Numbered from the stretch's first letter, positions 44,654-53,502 are shown. The stretch is 64,000 nt of DNA from Bacillus thuringiensis (GCF_001182785.1 NZ_CP012099.1:4152501-4216500); one strand, 5' to 3'. A program made the numbers and translations. Notes: generated by a model from the sequence alone, not told the origin.

Positions 44654-45668
44654 GTTGTTTTCCTCCTCTATGAATTAAATATAAGAAGAAAGGACCACCT
44701 AAGAAGGACAGTAAAATACCAACAGGCAATTCGATTGGGTCAAACCAACTTCGAGCTATTGCATCCGCAAAAACAAGTAATACCCCGCCGCCAAGGCATG
44801 ATAAAGGTAGCAAATATCTATAATCATTTCCAACTAATAAACGTAGCATATGTGGTACGACAAGACCGACAAATCCAATAAGACCAGACACACTTACTGC
44901 AATTCCAGCTAATAATGTACTTACTACGATTAAATAAAACCGACTTTTTTCCACATTATGTCCTAATAGTTTTGCCATTTCATCTCCAAGCATTAACACT
45001 CGAATATGCTTAATACCAAAGAAAGCTAATATAATGGCGAATATTGCATAATAAATAATCATGTTTAAATGTGCCCAACTTACACCACCAATGCCGCCCG
45101 CTAGCCACGGTAACACGGATTGTACTTTGTCACTATGTAATAACATTAAAGCTGACGTTGCTGCACCAATTAATGCATTGATTGACACTCCTACTAAGAC
45201 GATTCTTGAAGGTGGTGCCCCTTTTTGCCATGATAAAGCATAAATAACCATTGCTGTTATGAAAGCTCCTAAAAACGCCCCTAGTGGTAAAAAAGCTAGA
45301 TGCTGTGGGAATAAAATCATGATGACAATTGCTACAAGACCTGCCCCAGATGAAACCCCAATAATACCAGGATCTGCAAGAGGGTTTCTCATAACCCCTT
45401 GCAACAGTGTACCAGATGCAGCTAAACATGTTCCTACTATAAACCCAACGAGAACTCTCGGTATGCGAAGATCCCATACAATTCGATGAACTGTCGAACC
45501 TTCATCTTGTATACCTGTTAGAATGTCTCGTACAGAAAAAGATAAACTTCCTGCGAAAAGTCCGTAAAAGAGGCCTAGAATTGTTAATACAACTAAAGTA
45601 ACTGCTATTATCCATCTTTTTTTCGCAAAAGGATGTTCCTTTTCTCTTACTACTTCACTACTTTCCAT
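44640..45668 (-). CDS. Iron-siderophore ABC transporter permease (FecCD family)
   Basis: 342 residues from the second ATG (45668), whose spacing from AAGGA is better than that of 45677. About ten membrane helices, family blocks RIPRVLVGFIVGTCLAASGTLLQGVMRNPLADPGIIGVSSGAG and GFVGLVVPHMLRLLVGNDYRYLLPLS. Only one permease gene, so a homodimer is expected. Confidence 0.94.
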   Translation of the reverse strand: MESSEVVREKEHPFAKKRWIIAVTLVVLTILGLFYGLFAGSLSFSVRDILTGIQDEGSTVHRIVWDLRIPRVLVGFIVGTCLAASGTLLQGVMRNPLADPGIIGVSSGAGLVAIVIMILFPQHLAFLPLGAFLGAFITAMVIYALSWQKGAPPSRIVLVGVSINALIGAATSALMLLHSDKVQSVLPWLAGGIGGVSWAHLNMIIYYAIFAIILAFFGIKHIRVLMLGDEMAKLLGHNVEKSRFYLIVVSTLLAGIAVSVSGLIGFVGLVVPHMLRLLVGNDYRYLLPLSCLGGGVLLVFADAIARSWFDPIELPVGILLSFLGGPFFLYLIHRGGKQRDFR

Positions 45669-45673
45669 ACGTA

Positions 45674-46615
45674 TCATTTCCTTACATCTTGTATACTTTT
45701 ATACATAAAGTCCATTGCTTCTGTAACTTTTGTCCCAGGATTAGATCCAAATAAATCAGGTGGCAAAATAACTACGCGGTTTTGTTTTACTGCATCTAAA
45801 TTTTTCCACGCTTCATTTTTCATCATTTCGCCTTCGAATGCTTTTTTCACACTTTTTGGATCTCCGTGTGTAATTAAATAAATGACATCTGGATTCGCCT
45901 CAATAATACGTTCTACACTTAGCTGTGCATATTGCGGATATTCTTTCGTTTCTGGAAAATCAGAAGCAATATTTTTCCCGCCTGTTTTTTCTAAAACATC
46001 ACCTGATAAAGATGTTGGTAATGCCGCTAAATAAGTACCTGGTGCGCCATACACTAGCAATGCTTTCACATCGCTCTTTTTGTCATATTTCTTCATTTGA
46101 TCATTGATTTTTTGATTAAGTTCTTTTGCTTTATCTTCTTTCTTCATTACCGTTCCATATAATTCAATATTCTTTTGAATATCTTGTACAGAATTCGCAG
46201 AAGAAATGATTACTTTCGTTCCCTGTCCTTCAACCGTTGGCACATTCTTTTGGAATCCATTGTTAGCAACAAGTACATCGGGCTTTAAACTAGCAATTTG
46301 CTCAAAGTTCGGTTGATGTGCATTCCCGATTACTTTTGCTTTCTTTAACTCCTCTGGAAGAGTTAATTTCGTATCCGGACGACCTACTACTTTTCCACCT
46401 AAAGCATGAATAATATCCATGTCTCCCATACTTAATGTTGCAAAACTTTCTGGTACTTTATCGAATGTTACCTTTCTCCCTGACAGGTCGGTAATTTCGA
46501 TTTTTTCTTTTTCTATTTTGGTTGCAGACGCTTTTTCGTCCCCTTTGGCACTGCAACCTATTAACAAGAAAAAAATAGATAAAATCGCTGTAAATAGCGT
46601 AATAGACTTTTTCAT
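45674..46615 (-). CDS. Iron-siderophore substrate-binding lipoprotein
   Basis: 313 residues. Signal peptide with lipobox LLIGC (Cys near 21). Type III periplasmic-binding fold: ITDLSGRKVTFDKVPESFATLSMGDMDIIHALGGKVVGRP and QIASLKPDVLVANN, long central helix, EANPDVIYLITHGDP. The chelate carried cannot be told from sequence. First gene of the operon, with two Fur boxes directly upstream. Six bases separate its stop and the permease start region. Confidence 0.93.
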   Translation of the reverse strand: MKKSITLFTAILSIFFLLIGCSAKGDEKASATKIEKEKIEITDLSGRKVTFDKVPESFATLSMGDMDIIHALGGKVVGRPDTKLTLPEELKKAKVIGNAHQPNFEQIASLKPDVLVANNGFQKNVPTVEGQGTKVIISSANSVQDIQKNIELYGTVMKKEDKAKELNQKINDQMKKYDKKSDVKALLVYGAPGTYLAALPTSLSGDVLEKTGGKNIASDFPETKEYPQYAQLSVERIIEANPDVIYLITHGDPKSVKKAFEGEMMKNEAWKNLDAVKQNRVVILPPDLFGSNPGTKVTEAMDFMYKSIQDVRK

Positions 46616-46631
46616 TCCTTCACCTCTAATT

Positions 46632-46650
46632 GATAATGATAATCATTAAC
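46632..46650 (-). promoter_or_regulatory. Fur box 1
   Basis: GATAATGATAATCATTAAC matches the classic 19-base Fur box at 18 positions; 17 bases before the lipoprotein start. Confidence 0.95.
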
Positions 46651-46667
46651 CACTATTCTACTTTAAT

Positions 46668-46682
46668 TGATAAGGATTATCA
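46668..46682 (-). promoter_or_regulatory. Fur box 2
   Basis: TGATAAGGATTATCA fits the 7-1-7 motif at 14 of 15. It immediately follows a minus-strand TTGACA (46684-46689), so Fur binding would cover the promoter. Confidence 0.85.
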
Positions 46683-46714
46683 TTGTCAACATGAAACGCA
46701 TACATTTTTCTACA

Positions 46715-46758
46715 AAAAACAAAAAGCGCGACAAAAAGATTCTTTCTTTTCGCCGCGC
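46715..46758 (-). terminator. yrhC terminator
   Basis: GCGCGGCGAAAAG and CTTTTTGTCGCGC (with one G-T) then T-rich tail on the minus strand. Confidence 0.85.
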
Positions 46759-46772
46759 TCTAGTTAACAATA

Positions 46773-47000
46773 TTATTCACATTCATTTTCCTCTAACTGG
46801 TCACGCATTACTTTCACACGCTGAAAGAAAAAGAACGATAAACTTAAAAATATAACGATGCTCCCCATCATAACAAAAAATTGGATTGTCTCTTTTGCTC
46901 CATCCGGAATCAACAAGCCAACCATTAACAATGTACTTACAGCGAGAAGAATTTGTCCGAACCTAGTATAATCTTCTATTTTCCCTTGTAATTCTTTCAT
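46773..47000 (-). CDS. yrhC: YrhC family membrane protein
   Basis: 75 residues: MKELQGKIEDYTRFGQILL then two hydrophobic helices (ILLAVSTLLMVGLLIP, IQFFVMMGSIVIFLSLSFFFF) and a charged tail. Function unknown. In B. subtilis yrhC ends the yrrT-mtnN-mccA-mccB operon; here it is separated from mccB by adhE and the insertion sequence. ATG 47000 with GGAGGAG upstream; a longer frame upstream lacks support. Confidence 0.8.
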   Translation of the reverse strand: MKELQGKIEDYTRFGQILLAVSTLLMVGLLIPDGAKETIQFFVMMGSIVIFLSLSFFFFQRVKVMRDQLEENECE

Positions 47001-47089
47001 TATATTCTCACTCCTCCATTTCACTTTATCATATTCTATGAAACTGAAAGACCAGTAAATACAGGCATTCTGGGAGATGTTTTCCAACA

Positions 47090-47102
47090 AAAAAAGAGCC
47101 GC
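47090..47102. terminator. Left arm of the IS-split terminator
   Basis: AAAAAAGAGCCGC, complementary to 48559-48571. Before the insertion the two arms formed a 13-base stem with loop TTTACT. Confidence 0.85.
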
Positions 47103-47141
47103 TTTTGAAGTGACCCCTAAAAGTTAGACACGGTTATTTCA

Positions 47142-47939
47142 TTAGGCAGCTTGATAAAAGTGAGTCCGGTATTGTACCGGGCTCATTTTTAATTTTGCCT
47201 TAATCCGTTTCGTATTATAATAATCTATATATTTTTCTAATTCTATTTTAAAGTGCTCTACATTTTCAAATTCTTTTATGTAGAGGAACTCCGACTTCAT
47301 AATCCCAAAGAAATTTTCTATTACTGCGTTGTCGTAACAGTTTCCTTTTCGAGACATACTCTGGACGATAGCTCTTGATTCAAGTGTCCGGACGTACTGT
47401 CTCATTTGATAATGCCATCCTTGATCCGAATGCATCAGTAGCTGGTGGGTTTCGGGTAAACGTTCCAATGCTTTCTCTAACATGTCTGAAACAAGCGAAT
47501 ACGTCGGTCTAGAACCAATTGTATAGGTAATAATTTCATCATTATACAAATCTAATACAGGTGATACATACAGTTCTTCTCCAAACAATTTAAACTCGGT
47601 GATGTCTGTTACCCACTTTTGATTCGGTGCATCTGTATGAAAATTACGCTCTAAAATATTAGGTGCAATTCTACCGACTTTTCCTTTATAGGATTTATAT
47701 TTCTTCATACGCACAACACACTTTAACCCAAGCTCTTTCATAATGCGCTGAACCTTCTTGTGGTTCACTTTCTGGCCACGATTCGTTAATTCATCACGAA
47801 TGCGACGGTAACCATAACGACCTTCATTTTCCTCATAAATCGCTTTAATCTCAGCTTTCAAATCGGCATCTACATCTGGACGATTCATTTTCTTTACTAA
47901 ATCATAATACGTGCTTCGAGGAATAGTAGCTAGCTCCAC
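47142..47939 (-). CDS. IS150-type transposase OrfB (DDE integrase)
   Basis: 265 residues as an open frame from ATG 47939. HTH_21 region (EENEGRYGYRRIRDEL), then the rve core with Asp in WVTDITEF, Asp in LMHSDQGWHYQ and Glu in NCYDNAVIENFFGIMKSE: the DDE triad is complete. In-frame sequence continues upstream (DKAQVVYELRHKYSVKALVE) into the orfA overlap, so it is expected to be made as an OrfAB fusion by -1 frameshifting in an A-rich stretch near 47990-48015. Confidence 0.95.
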   Translation of the reverse strand: MELATIPRSTYYDLVKKMNRPDVDADLKAEIKAIYEENEGRYGYRRIRDELTNRGQKVNHKKVQRIMKELGLKCVVRMKKYKSYKGKVGRIAPNILERNFHTDAPNQKWVTDITEFKLFGEELYVSPVLDLYNDEIITYTIGSRPTYSLVSDMLEKALERLPETHQLLMHSDQGWHYQMRQYVRTLESRAIVQSMSRKGNCYDNAVIENFFGIMKSEFLYIKEFENVEHFKIELEKYIDYYNTKRIKAKLKMSPVQYRTHFYQAA

Positions 47940-47977
47940 GAGTGCCTTGACCGAATATTTATGCCTTAATTCATAGA

Positions 47978-48496
47978 CTACTTGCGCTTTGTCTTGTTTT
48001 GTGATTTTTCCTTGTTTTGAACTAAGGCATTTAACTTTTTTAAGTACTCATTTTCCATCTCAAGCTGTTTAATGCGTGCTTCAAGTGCTTCGACTGACCC
48101 TTCAGCTAAAGGTTGTTTTAATTGTTTATTTGAATCTTTTTTCATGGATGGACGCCCCTTTTTCTTAGATTGAAGGGCATCAATTCCTTGTGTTTCGAGC
48201 TGTTTTTTCCAAACAGAAATCGTTGAAGGGGCAGGAATATTAAAGATAGCTGCCGTCTCAAATAAGGACATACCGTTTTCAATCATAAAGTTTAGTACGT
48301 CTAGTTTAAATTGTTGTGTGTAATTTGTACATCGTTTTAGAAAAGCTTCCAGACCATTCTGTTTATATTGGTTTACCCAATTCAAAATGATTGTGTCACT
48401 TATACCGAGCGATCTACCCAGTTCTCGATAACTTTCATTTCCGTTCAAATAACGTAGAACGATTTGTATTTTTTCATCAGCTGTAAATTTAGCCAT
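47978..48496 (-). CDS. IS150-type transposase OrfA
   Basis: 172 residues. Two HTH units: FTADEKIQIVLRYLNGNESYRELGRSLGISDTIILNWVNQY and FKLDVLNFMIENGMSLFETAAIFNIPAPSTISVWKKQ, then a leucine-zipper-like coiled coil (SVEALEARIKQLEMENEYLKKL). Binds the inverted repeats. Ends in a lysine-rich tail where the frame shift to OrfB is expected. Confidence 0.95.
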   Translation of the reverse strand: MAKFTADEKIQIVLRYLNGNESYRELGRSLGISDTIILNWVNQYKQNGLEAFLKRCTNYTQQFKLDVLNFMIENGMSLFETAAIFNIPAPSTISVWKKQLETQGIDALQSKKKGRPSMKKDSNKQLKQPLAEGSVEALEARIKQLEMENEYLKKLNALVQNKEKSQNKTKRK

Positions 48497-48501
48497 AGAA
48501 A

Positions 48502-48551
48502 AACTGCACCTCCAATTGTTAGACTGTGTCTAACAATTGGGGTGCAGTTCA
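48502..48551. repeat. Self-complementary end of the IS
   Basis: AACTGCACC-CCAATTGTTAGAC at 48502-48524 is an inverted near-copy of the IS end (48528-48551), separated by three bases. In RNA it would be a long hairpin just before orfA, which may block transcription coming from outside. Confidence 0.8.
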
Positions 48552-48558
48552 CTTTACT

Positions 48559-48571
48559 GCGGCTCTTTTTT
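48559..48571. terminator. Right arm of the IS-split terminator
   Basis: GCGGCTCTTTTTT, the partner of 47090-47102. It lies six bases past the adhE stop, so the intact hairpin was the adhE terminator. Confidence 0.85.
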
Positions 48572-48576
48572 AATCA

Positions 48577-51180
48577 TTATTCACCTTTATATGCTTCCAT
48601 ATAAATTTCTTTCAGCTCTGAAATAAGCGGTAACTTTGGATTAGCAGTTGTACATTGATCTTCAAAAGCTCTTTCTGCTAATACTCCAACAACCTCTTCA
48701 AATTGCTCTTTATCTACCCCTTGTCCGGCAATACTCATATTAATATTTAAGCTTTTTCCAAGCTCAATAATTGCTTTGACGAGTGATTCCACACCTTCTG
48801 CTACTGAGCTTGCTGGAAGCCCGAGCATTCTCGCAATATGTGCATAGCGTTCATCTGCTACAAAGTGCTCATATTTTGGGAACAATGCGTGTTTTCTTGG
48901 CTTAATAGCATTATAGCGGACTACATGCGGCATAAGAATTGCATTTGCACGTCCGTGCGGAATATGGAATTCTGGACCAATTTTATGTGCTAAGCTGTGA
49001 TTAATACCTAGAAAAGCATTTGCAAATGCCATCCCTGCAATTGCAGAAGCGTTATGCATTTTTTCCCGTGCTTCTTCATCATTTCCATCTTTATATGCTC
49101 TCGGTAAATATTTGAATACGAGATCAATAGCTTTTAATGCTAATCCATCTGTATAGTCATTTGCCATAACAGACACATACGCCTCAATTGCATGTGTTAA
49201 AACATCCATACCAGTATCTGCTGTTACATGTGGTGGTACTGTCATTACAAATTGCGGATCAACAATTGCTACATCTGGTGTTAATTCATAATCTGCGAGC
49301 GGATACTTTATATTATTTTTCTTATCTGTAATAACCGCAAATGGTGTCACTTCTGATCCTGTTCCTGATGTTGTTGGAATCGCAACAAACTGCGCCTTAT
49401 TTCCTAATTCCGGATATTTACATGTACGTTTTCTTATATCTAAAAACTTCTGTTTAATGCCATAGAATGTCGTTTCTGGATGCTCATAGAATAACCACAT
49501 TCCTTTTGCTGCATCCATAGCTGAACCGCCACCAAGTGCGATAATTACATCTGGCTTAAAGCTTCTCATCATTTCCGCACCTTTAAAGACAGTTTCATCT
49601 GATGGATCTGGTTCGACCTCAAAGAAAACTTCAATTTTCACATCATTTGCATGCTTGTTTAAATAGTGCGTGACTGTATCGACATAGCCATGTTCAACCA
49701 TTCCAGGATCCGTTACAATAAATGCACGTGAAATGTTAGGCATATTTGCTAAATACGCTGTAGCATGTTTTTCAAAATAAATTTTTGGTGGCAATTTGAA
49801 CCACTGCATATTCTTTTTTCTATTTGCCAGCCTTTTTATATTTAATAAATGAGTCGCTGTTACATTTTGGGAAACTGAATTTTTTCCGTAAGAACCACAA
49901 CCAAGTGTAAGTGATGGAATAAATCCGTTATATATATCCCCTATTCCACCTTGTGATGAAGGTGCATTTACAATGAGACGGCAAGCTTTCATACGTAATC
50001 CAAATTGCTTTTGCACTTCTTTATTTGTAGAATGAATAACTGCTGAATGTCCTAAACCACCGAGGTTCAACATTTCTTCGCAATATGTAAATCCTTTTTC
50101 TAATGAATTCGCCTTCACACAGGCTAATACTGGGCTCAGTTTCTCACGAGATAACGGGTATGCTGCTCCGATACCTTGAATTTCAGCTACAAGCATTTTT
50201 GTATGTTCAGGAACAGTAATCCCAACTAATTCGGCAATATACTGTGCTGATTTTCCTACAATATCACTATTTACTGCACATGTATTTTCATTTATAACGA
50301 GCTTTTCTAATTTTTTTCTTTCTTCTTCTGTTACAAAGTAACAATTGTTTTCGATCATTTCTGTTTTAACATCATCATAGATTTCTTTATCGACAATGAT
50401 TGCTTGTTCCGATGCACAAATCATACCGTTATCAAATGTTTTCGATAAAATTAAATCATTAACAGCTCGTTTTACATGTGCTGATTTTTCTATATAACAC
50501 GGTACATTACCAGGACCTACACCTAGCGCTGGTTTTCCAGTAGAGTAAGCTGATTTCACCATACCAGCGCCTCCAGTTGCTAGAACGAGTGCCACACCCT
50601 CATGGTTCATTAATTGTTTCGTCGCTTCGACAGACGGTCTTTCAATCCATTGAATACAATGTTTTGGTGCACCAGCTTTCATTGCTGCATCATATACGGT
50701 TTTCGCTGCTGCCACCGAACAATTTTGTGCAGAAGGATGAAATGCGAAAATAATTGGATTTCTCGTTTTTATCGCAATCAACGCTTTAAACATTGTTGTC
50801 GACGTTGGATTCGTTACTGGTGTTACCCCAGCTACTACACCGACAGGTTCTGCAATTTCTATTATTTCTTCATGAGGATCTTCGTGAATAATTCCTACCG
50901 TTTTATCTTGCTTTATACTATGCCAAATATATTCAGTGGCAAAAATATTTTTAATGCATTTGTCTTCATAGACACCACGGCCTGTTTCTTCAACAGCCAA
51001 TTTTGCAAGTGGCATATGTTGATCAACACCTGCTAATGCCATTTCATGAACAATGTTGTCAATCTGCTCTTGTGTAAAACTTTCTAATGCTTGTAAAGCT
51101 TGTTGACCGTTATTTACTAACGTATCAATCATCTCTTTTACCTCTTGCATTTCATTTACAACTTTCTCTTTGACTACCAT
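48577..51180 (-). CDS. adhE: Bifunctional acetaldehyde-CoA / alcohol dehydrogenase
   Basis: 867 residues, full length. Reduces acetyl-CoA to ethanol in two NADH steps during fermentation. N-terminal aldehyde dehydrogenase domain (about 1-440) with the catalytic Cys in DNGMICASEQ and GVGPGNVPCYIE; C-terminal iron-dependent alcohol dehydrogenase with ALGGGSAMDAAKGMW and the iron-binding GINHSLAHKIGPEFHIPHGRANAILMPHVVRYN. ATG 51180 eight bases after GGAGG. Two Rex operators upstream; its terminator has been split by an IS. Confidence 0.98.
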   Translation of the reverse strand: MVVKEKVVNEMQEVKEMIDTLVNNGQQALQALESFTQEQIDNIVHEMALAGVDQHMPLAKLAVEETGRGVYEDKCIKNIFATEYIWHSIKQDKTVGIIHEDPHEEIIEIAEPVGVVAGVTPVTNPTSTTMFKALIAIKTRNPIIFAFHPSAQNCSVAAAKTVYDAAMKAGAPKHCIQWIERPSVEATKQLMNHEGVALVLATGGAGMVKSAYSTGKPALGVGPGNVPCYIEKSAHVKRAVNDLILSKTFDNGMICASEQAIIVDKEIYDDVKTEMIENNCYFVTEEERKKLEKLVINENTCAVNSDIVGKSAQYIAELVGITVPEHTKMLVAEIQGIGAAYPLSREKLSPVLACVKANSLEKGFTYCEEMLNLGGLGHSAVIHSTNKEVQKQFGLRMKACRLIVNAPSSQGGIGDIYNGFIPSLTLGCGSYGKNSVSQNVTATHLLNIKRLANRKKNMQWFKLPPKIYFEKHATAYLANMPNISRAFIVTDPGMVEHGYVDTVTHYLNKHANDVKIEVFFEVEPDPSDETVFKGAEMMRSFKPDVIIALGGGSAMDAAKGMWLFYEHPETTFYGIKQKFLDIRKRTCKYPELGNKAQFVAIPTTSGTGSEVTPFAVITDKKNNIKYPLADYELTPDVAIVDPQFVMTVPPHVTADTGMDVLTHAIEAYVSVMANDYTDGLALKAIDLVFKYLPRAYKDGNDEEAREKMHNASAIAGMAFANAFLGINHSLAHKIGPEFHIPHGRANAILMPHVVRYNAIKPRKHALFPKYEHFVADERYAHIARMLGLPASSVAEGVESLVKAIIELGKSLNINMSIAGQGVDKEQFEEVVGVLAERAFEDQCTTANPKLPLISELKEIYMEAYKGE

Positions 51181-51290
51181 GTAAATTTCCTCCTATTCTG
51201 TTATCACGGTCTTTATAAGTCCCTATAGGTCATAATAAGTCCCGATTAGCGAAAAAAAATAGAGTTACCGTCCTACATGAATCCCATTGT

Positions 51291-51308
51291 TTGTGAAACA
51301 TTTCACAA
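51291..51308. promoter_or_regulatory. Rex operator 1 of adhE
   Basis: TTGTGAAACATTTCACAA, a perfect match to TTGTGAA-N4-TTCACAA, 111 bases before the adhE start. Confidence 0.93.
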
Positions 51309-51375
51309 GTTTACTCGTGAATAACATTTCATGAATTCAATATACATGAAATCATTTCATTTGTGTATGTCTAAT

Positions 51376-51393
51376 TTGTGAAACATTTCACAA
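51376..51393. promoter_or_regulatory. Rex operator 2 of adhE
   Basis: Identical 18 bases to operator 1, 85 bases further upstream, inside a larger perfect palindrome (51372-51397). Weaker half-site-like ATGAAATCATTTCAT is at 51346-51360. Confidence 0.93.
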
Positions 51394-51402
51394 ATTAACA
51401 TA

Positions 51403-51434
51403 ATAAAAATGCACTGCTCCACATTAGCAGTGCA
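51403..51434 (-). terminator. mccB terminator
   Basis: TGCACTGCT and AGCAGTGCA with a seven-base loop, T-rich on both outer sides. Confidence 0.92.
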
Positions 51435-51441
51435 TTTTTTA

Positions 51442-52575
51442 TTACGCTAGCGCTTGTGCTAAATCTTCAATTAAATCTTCACCATCTTCAATACCGACAG
51501 AAATACGAATTAATGTATCTGTAATTCCTAATTCTTTACGGCGATCTGCTGGGATTGATGCATGTGTCATTTGAGATGGGATAGAAATTAAACTTTCTAC
51601 TGCTCCTAAGCTTTCAGCAAGTGTAAAGTATTGCAGTTTCTCAAGTACTTTATTTAATGTTTCCTCACTATCTACATCAAACGAGATAATAGCACCAAAT
51701 CCATTTGCTTGTTCTGTTGCTAATTCGTGGTTTTGATGTGATTCAAGACCTGGGTAATATACTTTATTTACTTTTGGATGATTATTTAAGAATTCAGCAA
51801 TAGCGCGTGAATTCGTTTCATGTTCTTCCATACGAATTCCTAATGTTTTTAAACCGCGAAGTAGTAAGAAGCTATCTTGTGGTCCAAGAATACCTCCTGT
51901 TGAGTTTTGTACAAAGTGAAGGTCTTCTGCTAGTTGTGGGCTATTTACCACTACTAGACCTGCAACTACGTCACTATGACCTCCTAAATATTTCGTTGCA
52001 CTGTGAAGTACAATGTCTGCTCCTAAAGAAATCGGCGACTGCCAATATGGCGTCATGAATGTATTATCAATAATTGTTAATAAATCTTTCTCTTTAGCAA
52101 GAGTAGATATTTTCTTAATATCAGTAATTTTTAGTAATGGATTCGTTGGTGTTTCCACATAGATTGCTTTCGTATTTGGACGAATTGCTTCTACAACTTC
52201 CTCTAAGTTTGTTGTGTCTACAAATGTATGTTCAATACCGAAGCGGTTTAATACTTTTGTAATAACACGATACGTTCCACCATAAACATCATCTGTTAAA
52301 ATAACGTGGTCACCTTTTGAGAACAACATAATTGTCGCTGTAATAGCAGCCATTCCAGAGCCAAATGCAAATCCAGCATGCCCATTTTCTAATACAGCAA
52401 TCATTTCTTCTAAAGCTGCACGTGTTGGGTTACCTGTACGTGAATATTCATATCCTTGATGCTTACCAACTGCTTCTTGTTTGTACGTACTTGTTTGATA
52501 GATCGGTACGTTTACAGATCCAGTTGAAGGTTCTCCTATGCGAATACCATGAATTAACTTTGTCTTTGCTCTCAT
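51442..52575 (-). CDS. mccB: Cystathionine gamma-lyase / homocysteine gamma-lyase
   Basis: 377 residues. PLP enzyme of the Cys/Met metabolism family: YSRTGNPTRAALE, FGSGMAAITA, VYVETPTNPLL, and the PLP lysine in HSATKYLGGHSDV. Cleaves cystathionine to cysteine in the reverse transsulfuration pathway. Three bases from mccA. Ends at a strong terminator, unlike B. subtilis where yrhC follows. Confidence 0.96.
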   Translation of the reverse strand: MRAKTKLIHGIRIGEPSTGSVNVPIYQTSTYKQEAVGKHQGYEYSRTGNPTRAALEEMIAVLENGHAGFAFGSGMAAITATIMLFSKGDHVILTDDVYGGTYRVITKVLNRFGIEHTFVDTTNLEEVVEAIRPNTKAIYVETPTNPLLKITDIKKISTLAKEKDLLTIIDNTFMTPYWQSPISLGADIVLHSATKYLGGHSDVVAGLVVVNSPQLAEDLHFVQNSTGGILGPQDSFLLLRGLKTLGIRMEEHETNSRAIAEFLNNHPKVNKVYYPGLESHQNHELATEQANGFGAIISFDVDSEETLNKVLEKLQYFTLAESLGAVESLISIPSQMTHASIPADRRKELGITDTLIRISVGIEDGEDLIEDLAQALA

Positions 52576-52578
52576 TTT

Positions 52579-53502
52579 TTATTCCCATCCTTTGTATATG
52601 TCTTTACTTAAATAGCGCTCACTGCTATCAGGAAAAATTGTTACAATATTTGTACCTGGCGCTGCCTTCTCTGCCTCAAGTAAGCTCGCATGAAATGCTG
52701 CTCCTGAAGAGCTTCCAACGAGAAGTCCTTCTTTTTGCGCTAATTCTTTCACTCTTAAAAATGCATTTCGATCAGAAATCGTATGAATTTCATCAAAATA
52801 AGATGTCTTCAAAAATGGCGGGATAAATTCCAATCCAATTCCTTCGGTCTCATGTGAACCAGCCTTACCACCATTTAAAATAGATCCTTCTGGCTCTACG
52901 ATAACTGTTTTAATATCTATATTTTTTTCTTTCAAATAAGATGCAGTCCCCATAAAAGTACCGCCAGTTCCTGCTCCAGCAACAAATATGTTAATCTCTC
53001 CATTCAATGCATCCCACAGTTCAGGGCCTAACGTTTTAAAGTATGCACGAGGATTTGCCTCATTTGCAAATTGACTTGGAGAGTATGAATTCGGTATTTC
53101 ATTTACTAACTCTTTTGCTTTTGCAATTGCACCGGTCATTCCTTGCTCAGTCGGTGTATGCACGACCGTTGCACCTAGCGCTTTCATTAACTCTTGTTTT
53201 TCAATACTAAATTTCTCTGGTACACAAACAATAACGCGCAAATCATGTTCTAACGCTGCAAGTGCCAGTCCAATACCAGTATTCCCAGCAGTCGGTTCAA
53301 TAATTGTTCCACCCTGGGTAACAAGCCCTTTTTCTAGCGCATCTTCGATTAATTCTCTTCCTAAACGATCCTTAACGCTTCCGCCTGGGTTATAAAATTC
53401 AAGTTTTGCAAATAAACGGACCCCTTTCGGAAGTGAAAAACGAGTAATTTCTACAATTGGTGTATGACCGATTAACTCATGAACTCCACGATATACATTC
53501 AT
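52579..53502 (-). CDS. mccA: Cystathionine beta-synthase type PLP enzyme
   Basis: 307 residues, CysK/CBS fold: ELIGHTPIVEI, PLP lysine in NPGGSVKDRLG, TAGNTGIGLALAA, GAGTGGTFMGTASYL. In this operon context it condenses homocysteine with O-acetylserine rather than making cysteine from sulfide. ATG 53502 with GGGGGAG six bases before; the in-frame codon eight residues earlier lacks a site. Confidence 0.94.
   Translation of the reverse strand: MNVYRGVHELIGHTPIVEITRFSLPKGVRLFAKLEFYNPGGSVKDRLGRELIEDALEKGLVTQGGTIIEPTAGNTGIGLALAALEHDLRVIVCVPEKFSIEKQELMKALGATVVHTPTEQGMTGAIAKAKELVNEIPNSYSPSQFANEANPRAYFKTLGPELWDALNGEINIFVAGAGTGGTFMGTASYLKEKNIDIKTVIVEPEGSILNGGKAGSHETEGIGLEFIPPFLKTSYFDEIHTISDRNAFLRVKELAQKEGLLVGSSSGAAFHASLLEAEKAAPGTNIVTIFPDSSERYLSKDIYKGWE

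Larger units (their letters stand above)
47106..48551 (-). mobile_element. IS3-family (IS150-type) insertion sequence
   Basis: 1446 bp. Ends are imperfect 26-base inverted repeats, 20 of 26 matching: 47106-47131 begins TGAAGTGACCCC and the reverse complement of 48526-48551 begins TGAACTGCACCCC, both ending GTTAGACAC. The latter resembles the IS150 end TGTACTGCACCC. Flanked by the direct repeat CTTT (47102-47105, 48552-48555). Contains orfA and orfB, both with intact key residues, so it looks recent and possibly active. Confidence 0.93.

Noticed and set aside
47111..48546. IS boundaries at the inner TG...CA (TGACCCC / TGCACCCC)
   Set aside because: These give no target duplication; the outer TGAA ends give CTTT repeats and rebuild the terminator.
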